From NCBI GenBank assembly GCA_034008185.1, contig CM067104.1, forward strand, positions 2,075,799 to 2,139,798: a DNA stretch of 64,000 nucleotides, read 5' to 3'. The translations under genes and the position numbers were made by a program. Numbering within the stretch: the stretch's first letter is position 1; every line of letters begins with the position of its first letter. The notes beneath the pieces were generated by a model. That model did not search any database. It worked only from the letters and a program-made list of their open reading frames with translations, and was not told where the DNA came from. Positions 41,542 through 51,487 of the stretch are shown here, piece by piece. This DNA comes from Gorsachius magnificus (taxonomy: Eukaryota > Chordata > Aves > Pelecaniformes > Ardeidae).

Positions 41542-42360
41542 CCCACCAGCGACAGAGCAGGCCCAACGGTTCCTGACGCCCCCGGGAGAGCGGGGAGCAC
41601 CCCCAGGACCCTGCAGAGCCTGGCAGGGGGAGCGCTGAGAAACGCCTGACCTCAGGGGGTGACACCTTCCAGCCCTGCCAGCGGCTGCATCCAGGAGGGT
41701 GAGGGGCTACTGGCGCTGCGGGGGGCCTCGCCAACCCCCGGGGAGCCCCCCTGGGCTTTCACCCCCTAAATTTTGCCGCCGGTTTTCAGGACAGCAAGCC
41801 TTTCCCATCTATCCAAAGGCAAAGGCCCGATGCTGTAAATCCAGTCGGTCCTTTGGAACGGCTCATGCTCCATTTGCCAAAAGGAAACTCATGGAAAGAT
41901 GACGTCAGCGCCGGATAAAAACACCGGGAGAGCAGCGGCTGCGGCGACCGCCTGGAAAAACCGAAGGAGAAAGGCTCTCCTGCCGGAGATGAGCACCGTT
42001 CCCAAGGAAGGGAGGCTGGGCAGGGTGTTTTACCCTCGACCCGTGCCGATGCCGCTTCCCAAATGACGCCGGATCCGCTCCTGAGCCGCCACCGGCCTCT
42101 GGCAACCAGCACGGCTGGGTTTGCTCCAACGGCCACAAGTCCCGGGCAGGAGCCGACGGTGCGAAGCAGCTTCTGTCGCAGGGTAACGGCGTCGCTCTGC
42201 CTGCCGAAACCATGGTGGGGGGGAAAAAAAACCCCCACCTGGGCCAAATCTGCCCCTTCCCATTGGTTTTAACCCTGCTGAGGGGGCAGCTGAGCCCCCC
42301 CCGGCGAGGTGCTGGGGCTCAGGCAGCCTCCATGCGTGGTCTTTGAGGCATGCGGAACCC
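41542..42360. other. Unassigned sequence right of the gap, with a CRE-like site and TATA-like box
   Basis: Less repetitive than its surroundings. A full TGACGTCA (41900-41907) is followed 7 bases later by GATAAAAA (41914-41921), the spacing of a small promoter on the plus strand. No recognisable coding exon follows. If the gene to the right is EIF4B, this is EIF4B intron 1. Confidence 0.35.
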
Positions 42361-42369
42361 TGCAGAGAG

Positions 42370-42880
42370 TCCTGCAGTTGTGATCTGCGCCCAAAAACCT
42401 CCCCTGCAGCTCCGATCTGCGCCCAAAAACCTCCCCTGCAGCTCCCCCCCCCTGCTCGTCTGGCCCAAAACCTCCCTGGGTCCCCCCTTCCCCCCCCGGG
42501 CGCTCCGATCGCCCCAAAAACCTCCCTCCTGCCCCATCCCCTAGCCCCCCATTCCCCACCGTGCTGCTCCGATCTGTGCCCAGAAACCTCCCCTGGAGTT
42601 TGGAGCCCCCCACATTCCCCCCCCGGGCTGCTCTGATCTGCGCCCAAAAACCTACCGTGCAGCTCAGAGCCCCCCCATTCCCCACCGTACTGCTCTGATC
42701 TGTGCCCAGAAACCTCTCCTGGAGCTCAGAGCCCCCCCATTCCCCCCGGGCCGCTCCAATCTGCGCCCAAAAACCTACCCTGGAGCTTGGAGCCCCCCTG
42801 TTCCCCATCAGGCTGCTCCGATCTGCGCCCAAAAACCTCCCCTGGAGCTCGGAGCCCCCCTGTTCCCCCCCGGGCTGCTC
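42370..42880. repeat. Minisatellite with GATCTGCGCCCAAAAACCTC units
   Basis: Units of roughly 25-63 bases contain GCTCCGATCTGCGCCCAAAA then ACCTCCCCTGGAGCTC and GGAGCCCCCCATTCCCC, about nine copies with deletions. Confidence 0.9.
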
Positions 42881-42949
42881 CCTGGGGCTGGATGGGGGAC
42901 ACGGCAGAGGGGGGAGCGATGCCCACCCCGCGCTGCGGAGATGGGCGAA

Positions 42950-43615
42950 GGCGGTCGGCATCGGCCCTTCCGTTTCGGGGCGGGGAAGGGGCGGTTGGGT
43001 GCTGCTGCTGCGGCTTTAGGGGCCCCAAGGGGAGCCCCCACCTTTCGGCAGGGTCGCCCTCGCCCACCCTGCCCCTGGCGGAACCTCCCCGCCGGTGCGG
43101 GGCTTCAGGCAGGGGCGGGGGCCGGGGAAAAGCGCCGGGATTCGGGACTGGGGGGCCCCCCGGGCTCCAAATGGCGCCGGGGCGGAAGGGAGCGGCTCAG
43201 GCCCTCGGGGGGGGGGGGCGCGCCGGGGCCGGGGGGGGGACCCGGGGCGGCCGCGTGCGCGCCGCGCACCCACGTGGGTGCCGCCCTCCTCCCCCCCCCC
43301 CCCCGACCGCTCCGCGCCTGCGCAGTGACGCGGCCGAAGGTTCCATCTCCCCCCCCCCCCTTCCGGTCAACCCCGCCGGCGGCGCGCGCGCCCCCCCCCC
43401 AACAGGAGGCCGGGGGGGGGGGGGGGGAGGGGGAGCGGCCGCGCGCGCCCGCCCTGAGGGGACGGGGTGGGGGAGGGGGGCCCGGTTCGCCGCCGCCCCC
43501 CCCCTCGGCACCGCCGCCACCCCCCGGTCCCCCCCCCGGTACCGGCAGCGGCCGGCGCGGTCAGGGGGGACCCATCGGCACCGGCGGGCTCCGAGGGCCG
43601 CGGCGCAGCGCTCAC
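42950..43615. other. CpG island spanning the start of the presumed EIF4B intron 1
   Basis: Very high CpG density and long G and C runs. No further exon was seen. Plus-strand frames here are proline/glycine/arginine-rich by-products of composition. Confidence 0.5.
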
Positions 43616-43628
43616 CTGAGGCCGCCAT
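43616..43628 (-). CDS. EIF4B: First coding exon of a minus-strand gene, probably EIF4B (only 13 coding bases present)
   Basis: On the minus strand ATGGCGGCCTCAG is followed by a consensus donor GTGAGCG. The encoded MAAS and the split phase match the first coding exon of EIF4B, the RNA-binding cofactor that stimulates eIF4A helicase in translation initiation. The leader is pyrimidine-rich, as in a 5'TOP mRNA. Position and strand fit: EIF4B follows KRT18 in the same direction in mammals. No second exon was found between here and the gap, so the gene is truncated in this assembly. The call rests on four residues, the leader and synteny; another gene starting MAAS cannot be excluded. Confidence 0.6.
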
Positions 43629-43680
43629 GTTGGGAAGAGGCAGAGAAGGCAAAGGACCCGGATGGCGCCGTCACGTGACT
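43629..43680 (-). promoter_or_regulatory. EIF4B: Probable EIF4B 5'TOP leader and core promoter with palindromic E-box
   Basis: Read on the minus strand, GTCACGTGAC (43670-43679) is a perfect E-box palindrome of the USF/TFE type. It lies about 15 bases upstream of CCTTTGCCTTCTCTGCCTC (near 43639-43657), a pyrimidine-rich start region with the look of a terminal oligopyrimidine tract, and then the ATG. TOP mRNAs are controlled by mTORC1/LARP1. The transcription start is inferred. Confidence 0.5.
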
Positions 43681-43794
43681 ATGGGCGCCCCGCCCTCCCG
43701 CTCGAGGGGGCGGGGCCTCAGGGGGGGTGGGGGAAGCGGCTGATTCTGCGCTTGGCGGCGCCGCCCGCACCGCGATCGTGGGGTGGGGGCCCGG

Positions 43795-44215
43795 GCACGG
43801 CACCGGCACCCCGGGCACTGGACCAGCACCCCCAGGCAATGCAGCAGCACCCCCGTGCAATGCATCCAGCACCCCGGGCACCGCACCAGCACCCCCGTGC
43901 AATGCACCAGCACCCCCGGGCAATGCACCGGCACCCCTGGGCAATGCACCGGCACCCCCTATGCAATGCATCAGCACCCCGGGCACCGCACCAGCACCCC
44001 CTGTGCAATGCACCAGCACCCCAGGCAATGGCACCGCACCCCGGGCATGCACCAGCACCCCCTGTGCAATGCTGCACCAGCACCCCCGGGCAATGCACCA
44101 GCCCCCCTGGCATGCACCAGCACCCCCTGGGCAATGCACCAGCACCCCTGGGCAATGCACCAGCACCCCCTGGGCAATGCACCAGCACCCCCTGTGCAAT
44201 GCACCACCCCGGGAA
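43795..44215. repeat. GTGCAATG minisatellite downstream of KRT18
   Basis: Units of about 20-24 bases of the form CACCAGCACCCCCTGTGCAATG, about 18 copies. It shares the GTGCAA core with the repeats at 29640, 31930 and 50365. Confidence 0.92.
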
Positions 44216-44629
44216 CCCCCCCTTGCCCCGGCTTTCGGCTGAGCTGGGCACCGGTCGTGGGGCACCACTGTGGGTCACTTGCCCGTGGGTCACAGCTGTG
44301 GGTCAGTGCCATGGGGCACAGCCGTGGGGCAGCACCGTGGGGTGCAGAGCAAGGCCCCCGTGTCTGGGGTGGCAGCAGTGGCTCAGCCGCGCGATGGCGG
44401 CCGGAGTGTGGGAATGACCCCAGTGCTGGCGGAGATGGGGATGTTTTGGGGTCCCTCCTGCTGCTTTTGGGGGGGGGGGCCCGGGGGGTGGGGGGCCGGG
44501 GGGCGGGGACGGGGACAGGGATGGGGACAGCCACTGGCTCCCACCGGCCCCCATTCCCGTGGGAAGGAGGAAGCAGTGCTGGCCAGGGGCTGTCCGTCTG
44601 TCCTCTGCCCGCCTGTCTGTCCATCCGCC

Positions 44630-45015
44630 ACCCCCCTGCCCCGTCCTTGCACCTACCCCCCCCCCCCCCCCACCCCCACCTACCCACTCCCCATCCACCC
44701 GTCTGTCCATCTGTGCCTCCGTCTGTCCACCCACCCACCCACCCGTCTGTCCATCTGTGCCTCGTCTGTCCATCCACCCACCCGCCCATCTGTTCATCTG
44801 TCTGTCCACCCCCCCCCACCCATCCATCCTTCCGTCCATCCATCCACCCCCCCATCCATCCATCCATCCGTCCAGCCACCCATCCATCCGTCCATCCATC
44901 CACCCATCCATCCATCCAGTCGTCTGTCCATCCAGCCACCCAGCCATCTGTCTGTCCATCCACCGCCCCCATCCATCCATCCATCCGTCCAGCCACCCAG
45001 CCGTCCGTCTGTCCA
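44630..45015. repeat. CCATCCATC / GTCTGTCCATC microsatellite
   Basis: Four-base-period array of CCATCCATCCGTCCACCCAC type, reaching to within about 20 bases of the KRT18 stop codon. No KRT18 poly(A) signal could be found in this stretch. Confidence 0.9.
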
Positions 45016-45032
45016 TCCACCCCTTAATCCAC

Positions 45033-48000
45033 TCACTCCACCCCTCTGTCCATCTGTCTTCCCCCCCCTCCCCCCCCTCCCCCCCCGTACGTCCGCACCT
45101 TCACCTCCTTTGTCTCGGTCACCACCTTGCCGTCCACCAGCCGCTGGGTGGTCCTCTGGGTGGTGGAGGTGGTCTCCTTCTCCAGGGCGTCCTGCAGGCT
45201 GGGGGGGGGCGGGCAGGGGGGGTGCTGAGGGTGCTGGGGGGCACCCCGGGGTGTCCCCTCCCCTGCCTGGCTCCCACCGGACACGTCCCCCCCCTTCCCA
45301 GGTTCACCCCGAGGAATTGAGAGGACACGGAGCTGGAGCATCCTGGGGGACGGGCTGGGACCTCCCGGCACCTGGGGCACCCAGGGCTCCTCCCCCCCGG
45401 GCCCCCCCACCCTCCCCTTCCTCCCAAACCACTAAGATGGGACCTGGCCCCTTTCCACGAAGAATGGGACCTGGACATCTCAGAACCTGGGGCTCATCCC
45501 TTCCAGATGCCACCTCTGTCCCCTTCCTGTCCCAACACCATCTTCAAGGATGGGACCTGGACATCTCAGAACCTGGGGCTCATCCCCGTTGGATGCCACC
45601 GCTGTCCCCTTGCCATCTCCAGAGCCTCCTGGAGGATGGGACCTGGACATCCAGCGGCCGGACATCCCAGCACCCGGGGCTCATCCCCCTGGATGCCACC
45701 CTGTCCCCTTCCTTCCAGACCACCCTGAAGGATGAGACCTGGACATCCCATCACCTGGGGCTCATCCCTGCTGGATGCCACCTCCACCCCCCCTCTCCAG
45801 ATGCCCCCACCCTGTCCCCTCTACCTGAACTCCTCTCCCCCCTCCAGCAGCTGCCGGTAGGTCGTGATCTCGGCCTCCAGCTTGTCCTTGACGTTGAGCA
45901 GCACCTGGTACTCCTCAGCCTGGTGCTGCAGCTCGTTCCGCCCGCGCCCCCCCCCGCTTGACCCAACCACCAGCGGTTCTCCACCTCCAGCAGGTTGGCC
46001 TCCAAACCTCCTTTCTGCAGAGCATCGCCCCAGGGTTCAGCTGGCCACCGAGGGTGGCTGGGTGGCCCCGTGGGGCTGGGAGGGCGGGGCGAGGCGGGGG
46101 ATTTTTTTGGGGGGGGAGGGTGGGGGGGGGGGGCACCTGGTTGCGGAGGGACTCCAGGTCGATCTCCAGGGTCTGGACGGAGCGACGGAGATCCACCACG
46201 GTGCTGCGGGCCGTGTCGATGTCCTTGGTGCTCTGCGTGATCTCGATGGTGCTCTCGGTGATCTGGGGGGGACACGCATGGGCAGTTTGGGGGGGTTGGT
46301 GCCTTGGCCTGGCCCACCATGGCCACCCCAACCCATGGAAGGGGCACGGGGGAGTGAAGCCACCTCCGGAAGAGCCAACCCCAAGAAGGAGCAGGGTCCC
46401 AGATGGGACAGGGGTTGTCCAGGAATGTCCCCAATGTTGGGCCAGGACCCCCTTGGACAATGTCCCCACTGGGGCTTGGGGTCCCCTCCGGGGTAGGGGT
46501 CACCCCAAGAATGTCTCCAATGTTGGGCCAGGACCCCATTGGGTCAAGTCCCCCTCATGGGGCGCCTTTGGGGAACACCCCTAGGTCAGACTGGGGACAC
46601 ATCCCCCCAGTTGGGGCTCCTCCTTGTGTCAGGACCCCCCCCCCCCCCCCCCCCCCAAGGAAGACCCCCATGGGCTTGCCCCAGTTGCCGGGGACCACCC
46701 GGGCCCCCCAGGGTGCAGGTTTGGAGGGGGGGGGGATGGACTCACCTGCTGCCCCCATTGCTTCTCCAGGTCCTCCAGGTTCTTCTGGGCCAGGGCGTCG
46801 TACTGCGCCCGGATCTCTGCCATGATCTTGCCCAGGTCCTGCGACTTGGGCGCATCCACCTCCACCGTCAACGCCGAGTCGGAGATCTGGGCCTGGAGGC
46901 TCTTCACCTCCTGGAGGGGCAGCGAGGGGCTGGCGGGGTCCCCACCGGCCCTGAATCCACCCCCCCTTCCCCCTCGGCTTCATCCCTACCTCCTCATGGT
47001 TCTTCTTCATGAAGATGAGCTCCTCCTTGAGGGACTCGATCTCCCCCTCCAGCTGCAGCCGGGCCATGTTGGTGTCGTCGATGACCTTGCGCAGCCCCGC
47101 GATGTCGTTCTCCACTGAGAGGCGGATGGCCAGCTCCGCCTCGTACCTGGGGACACAGCGCTGAGTGGCTCCAGCCCCGCCCTTGTCCCCATCCCCATCT
47201 GTGTTCTTATCTCTGTCCCATCCCCATCCCATTCCATCCCATCCCCATCCCCCTTCCCATTCCCATCCCCATTCTTACCCCCATCCGCATCCCCGTTTCC
47301 ATCCCCATTCCCACCCCTATTCCATCGCCATCCCTGTCCCCATTCCCATCCCAACCACATTCCCCGTCCCATCCCATTCCCATCCTCCTTCCCATACCCA
47401 ACCCTATTCCCATTTCCTTCCCAATCCCATTCCCATTCCATCCCCAGCCCCACCACCTTTTCCATCCCCATTCCCAACCATTCCCATTCCTATCCTGCCC
47501 ACCCCCCCTTCCCATTCCCACCCCATTCCCATCCCCATCCCATCCCCACCCCATTCCCGTTCCCATGCCCAACCCTATTCCCATCCCCATCCCCAATCCT
47601 ACTCCCATTCCCATTCCATCCCCATCCCCACCACCCTTTCCATCCCCATTCCCATTCCCATTCCTCCCTTCCCTTTCCATCCCCATTCCCATCCCGTCCC
47701 CATTCCCTCCCCACCCTTCCCTTTCCATCCCCACCCTCCCTCCCCCCCCCCCCCTCCGCCCCCCCCCCCCCATTCCCATTCCCATTCCCGCCCCATTCCC
47801 GTCCCTCACTTGACCCTGAAGTCATCTGCCGCCAGCCGGGCGTTGTCGATCTGCAGCACCGTGCGGGCGTTCTCCACCGTCACCCCGAAGATCTTGGGGG
47901 GGGGGACAACAGGGGGACAGGGGGGGCAACGGATGGGGGGACAGGGACAGACGGACACGGCACCGTCAGCGGGGCGCGGGAACCCCCCCGCCCCCCCCGC

Positions 48001-49112
48001 CACCCGCCCGTGCCGCCACCCACGTCACCCCGGCAGGTGCCACCTTGGCAGCCGCGCGCCCGCGGGGGGGGGACGGGGGGGACCTCGCCCCGGAAAAGCG
48101 GCGATAAAGCGGGGTGGGGGGGCCGGGTGACCTTGAGCCCCGCTTGGGGGGGGCGGACCGGGGGGGCACGGGGCTCATTTGCCTAACGAAGGCTGCGTTG
48201 GGCCCCCCTGCCCCGCCTTGCCCCCTCAGCGGGGGGGGCCCAGGGTGGCCCGCATGGGTGACGTCCCCAACCCAGCCCCCCCAGTGGAGCCCCCCCATGG
48301 GTGACGTCCCCAACCCAGTCCCCCCAGCAGAGCCCCCCCATGGTGACGTCCCCAACCCAGTCCCCCCAGCAGAGCCCCCCCATAGGTGACGTCCCCAACC
48401 CAGCCCCCCCCAGCAGAGCCCCCCCATGGGTGACGTCCCCAACCCAGTCCCCCCAGCAGAGCCCCCCCATGGGTGACGTCCCCAACCCAGCCCCCCCAGT
48501 GGAGCCCCCCCAGCAAAGCCCCCCCATAGGTGACGTCCCCGACCTTGGGGTGCAAAGTCCACCCAGCCCCCCCCTCCCTCCCAGTTAATGCTTAACCCCA
48601 CAGTGCCACCAGCCTTGTGGACACCAACGCCAGCTTGGCCACCACCCCGGCCCCCCCTGGACCCCCCTGGACCCCACCTTGTCCCGCAGCTCCTCGATGA
48701 CCTCCCAGTGGCGGCTCCAGTCCCGGGTGCTGGGACCTTTCTTGGCCATGAACTCCCGGATCTGGACCTCCAGCCGCCCGTTCTCCTGCTCCAGCCTCCG
48801 GACCTTCTCCAGGTAGGTGGCCAAGCGGTCGTTGAGTTCCTGCATCGTCTCCTTCTCGTTGGCCACCATGCCGGAACCCGAAAAGGCCATGCTGCTCCCC
48901 AAGGCAGCCCCATAGCCTGCCCCATAACCCCCAGTCCCAGCACTGGTCAAACTGGTGGTGCGGGTGACGGAGACGCGGGAGCCCGAGCCCCCCGCCCCGG
49001 CGTAGACGCTGGCCGCGCTGCCCAGGGGGCCGAAGCGCTGGCCCGAGCCGATGGCGGGGGCGGCTCCGGAGCAGTGGGAGCTGCGGTAGATGCTCCTGCG
49101 GGAAAAGCTCAT
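45033..49112 (-). CDS. KRT18: KRT18, type I keratin 18, with disrupted exon 6
   Basis: Type I partner of keratin 8 in simple-epithelial intermediate filaments. Exons: 48678-49112, 47810-47892, 46990-47146, 46746-46910, 46137-46262, 45825-46014 and 45033-45198. Exons 2-5 are 83, 157, 165 and 126 bases, the standard KRT18 pattern. The head is Ser/Gly-rich ([12 protein letters not shown]). Coil 1A starts [20 protein letters not shown], then [39 protein letters not shown] and [20 protein letters not shown]. Exon 6 begins [15 protein letters not shown] and ends [20 protein letters not shown], but the roughly 25 residues between are replaced by a G-run segment in a broken frame (45935-45975). Exon 7 joins as [10 protein letters not shown] using the acceptor at 45198. 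The tail [11 protein letters not shown] then reads into a G tract, so the true stop is uncertain. Divergent from KRT8. Confidence 0.92.
45430..45790. repeat. Tandem repeat in KRT18 intron 6
   Basis: About five units of 60-75 bases: GATGGGACCTGGACATCTCA, then ACCTGGGGCTCATCCC, GGATGCCACC and TGTCCCCTTCC. Confidence 0.88.
47190..47800. repeat. CCCATTCCCATCC microsatellite filling KRT18 intron 2
   Basis: Six-base-period array (CCCATC/CCCATT) of about 600 bases covering nearly the whole intron. Confidence 0.92.
48245..48545. repeat. Minisatellite with GTGACGTCCCC units in KRT18 intron 1
   Basis: Units of about 42-45 bases: CCCATGGGTGACGTCCCCAA then CCCAGCCCCCCCAGCAGAGC, about seven copies. Each carries TGACGT, a CRE half-site-like word. 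Confidence 0.9.
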
Positions 49113-49190
49113 GGTGACGGGGACGCTGGAGCCACGGAGGAGCTGGACAGACGGACGGGTGGCCGGCCGGCCGGACGGGGGCCCCGGGGA

Positions 49191-49198
49191 GATTTATG
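49191..49198 (-). promoter_or_regulatory. KRT18: KRT18 TATA box
   Basis: Minus-strand CATAAATC lies 79 bases upstream of the KRT18 start codon in GGCATAAATCTCCCCG. This spacing is normal for a keratin promoter. Confidence 0.7.
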
Positions 49199-49324
49199 CC
49201 GGCAGGAGGGGGGAGGGCGGGCCGCGGGCCCCCCCACGGCCCCACGGCCCCTCCCCACGGCCCCGCTCCGGGCCCCCCCGGGAAGGTGGGGCCGATCCAG
49301 CCCCAGCCCAAGACTTTTGTTCCT

Positions 49325-49590
49325 TGGGTGGCACCGGCCCCATAACCGGGGGGGGTGTGGGGGGGGAGGGGGGGTCGAGGGGGGGAGGGGGGGCGGGGGT
49401 CAGCCCCATAACCTGGGGGGTGCGGGGGGACAGGGCTGAGCCCCATAACCTGTGGGGCGTGGGGTGGGGGGGACGGGGCTTCAGCCCCATAACCTGGGGG
49501 GGGTGTGGGGTGGGGGGGTCGGGGCTCAGCCCCATAACCTGGAGGGTGCAGGGCAGAGGGTCGGGGCTCAGCCCCACACATTTTGGGGGA
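49325..49590. repeat. Minisatellite upstream of KRT18
   Basis: Units of about 42 bases with CAGCCCCATAACCTGGGGGG, about six copies, starting some 130 bases upstream of the TATA box. Confidence 0.9.
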
Positions 49591-49599
49591 CCCCACGGC

Positions 49600-50360
49600 T
49601 CCAGCTCTCCCCACCGTTACACACCAGCCCCACATCACCCCACTGATACACGCACCCCATAGCGACCCCCACCCCACAGCGACCCCCACCCCCGCGGGCG
49701 GCGGGACCCCCCCTGTTCCCGGGGGCTGTGCCAGGGACCCCGCGGCGGGGCGGGGGGGCTCGGGGCGGGTCCCGTGTGGGGGTCGGGGCGGGCCCCCCCG
49801 GGACCGCTCCCGGTGGGGCTCGCCCTGCCCGACCGGCTCCAGGAATCCTGCCTGGCCTCTTCCTCCCCCCCCACCCCCCCCCCCGCCCCAAGATGGGTGG
49901 GGGGCACCCAGGCATCCCCCCCTCCCTCCAGTCCCCGGGGCAGCCCCCCCCGCTCGCCTGCACCCCAAAACAACCGACACCCCAGGGACACCCCCCCGGG
50001 GGCTCCCCCCGGGCTCAGCCCTTCTCGCGGGTGCATCCCTCGCCCTCCCCGGGGCCCCCCCGCCCCCCAGCCCCCCCGGCCGGGCCCTTCTCCCCCCCCC
50101 CCCCGCCCCCCTGGGCTGTTTTGGGCGGCTTCGGGGCGGGGGGGGGGCGGGGGGGGGGGGGGCACGGAGGCGCATTCCAGCGTTATCAGCGGAGCCTCGG
50201 CCCTCTGGGGCGGGGGGGTCTGGAGCCCCCGGGGGGGGGTGGGGCGTGGGGCAGGGCACGTCTCCACTCCACGGGGTCAGCAAGGGCAGCGATGGCTGGG
50301 GGGGGGGGGGGGGGGCGCCTGGGGGTGCTGCGGGGGGGGGCGGGGGCTCCCCTGCCGCGG
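49600..50360. other. GC-rich intergenic, nothing recognised
   Basis: High GC with G and C runs. No gene, CR1 or RNA is recognised. Confidence 0.5.
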
Positions 50361-50364
50361 GGGT

Positions 50365-50730
50365 GACCGGCACGCGCCTTGCACCAGCGCGCACCCGCGC
50401 AGGAGAGCGCAACCTTTGCACGAGCGCGCGCGCTTGGCCGGAACGCGCGCTCTTGCACGAGGGCGCTCTTTGCACGCACCTTTGCACGAGTGCATGCACC
50501 TGTGCACAAGCCTTTGCACGAGTACACACCTTTGCACAAGTTTGCACCTTTGCATGAGCCTGCACTTTTGCACAAGCACACACCTTTGCACGAGCCTTCA
50601 CCTTTGCACGAGTGTGCACCTTTGCATGAGCCTGCACCTTTGCACGAGTGCACGCTTTGCACAAACACGCAGCTTTGCATGAGCCTGCACCTTTGCACGA
50701 GTGCCCGCTTTGCACAACACGCAGCTTTGC
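50365..50730. repeat. TTTGCACGAG minisatellite
   Basis: Units of 18-30 bases around CCTTTGCACGAGTGTGCACC, CCTTTGCATGAGCCTGCAC and similar, about 17 copies. TTGCAC is the reverse complement of the GTGCAA core of the repeats at 29640, 31930 and 43795. Confidence 0.9.
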
Positions 50731-51129
50731 AGAGCTTCCCTTTGCCGAGCGCCCTTTGGGGCAACCTTTTGCGGCGCCGGCGCCTTGCACGAGCACCTGC
50801 CCAAAATCCTTTCGCCGAACCCCTCGCCGGGCACGGGCGCACGCCTTCGCACGCGTGTTTGCACACCCCCCACGTGGGCGGCGTGGGCTGCCTGTGGCCC
50901 ACCCGTGTTTGCTCTGGCCAGGCCATAAAGGGGTGCGTCAGGAGGGGGGGGGCTGTGCCCTTCCCTCCCCTCCCCCAGGCCTTGGCCCTTCCCATTTGGG
51001 GGGGCCCCATCCTGGCATCGCCCCGCCGGGCCCAGCGCCTTTATCCCAAAAAATTTGGGCCGAGGGCGTCCCAGCGCCGTCCCTGTCCCCTTCTCCTGTC
51101 CCCTTGGTCACCCCTGCTCTGCCCCAGCC

Positions 51130-51350
51130 CCGTTCCTGCCTCATTTTGCCCCATTCCCACCCTGTTCCTGCCCCATTTCACCCCATTCTGCCCCATTTCA
51201 CCCCATCCCTGCCCCATTCTGCCCCATTTCACCCCATTTCACCCCATTTTGCCCCATTCCTGCCCCATTCCCCATTCCCCCCTTCCTGCCCCTTCTGCCC
51301 CATTTTGCCCCATTTCACCCCGTTTTGTCCCGTTCCTGCCCCCTTTCCGC
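51130..51350. repeat. CCCCATTTCACCCCATTCTG microsatellite-like repeat
   Basis: Ten-base-period array of CCCCATTTCA, CCCCATTCTG and CCCCATTCCTG, about 20 copies, intergenic between KRT18 and KRT8. Confidence 0.9.
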
Positions 51351-51399
51351 CCCACAGCTGCTTCGGGCCCACGCAGCCGCCACCTGAGCGTTTGTTCCT

Positions 51400-51456
51400 C
51401 TGCCAAACCCGCGCCATTTTGGCGTCCTTTGAGGGTGCCGGTGGGGACACCGCGCC

Positions 51457-51487
<31 letters not shown>

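Noticed and set aside
45198..45825. KRT18 exon 7 starting at the CTGCAG acceptor (45191)
   Set aside because: Exon 6 leaves two bases over, so that choice breaks the frame. The upstream acceptor at 45198 gives [10 protein letters not shown] in frame.
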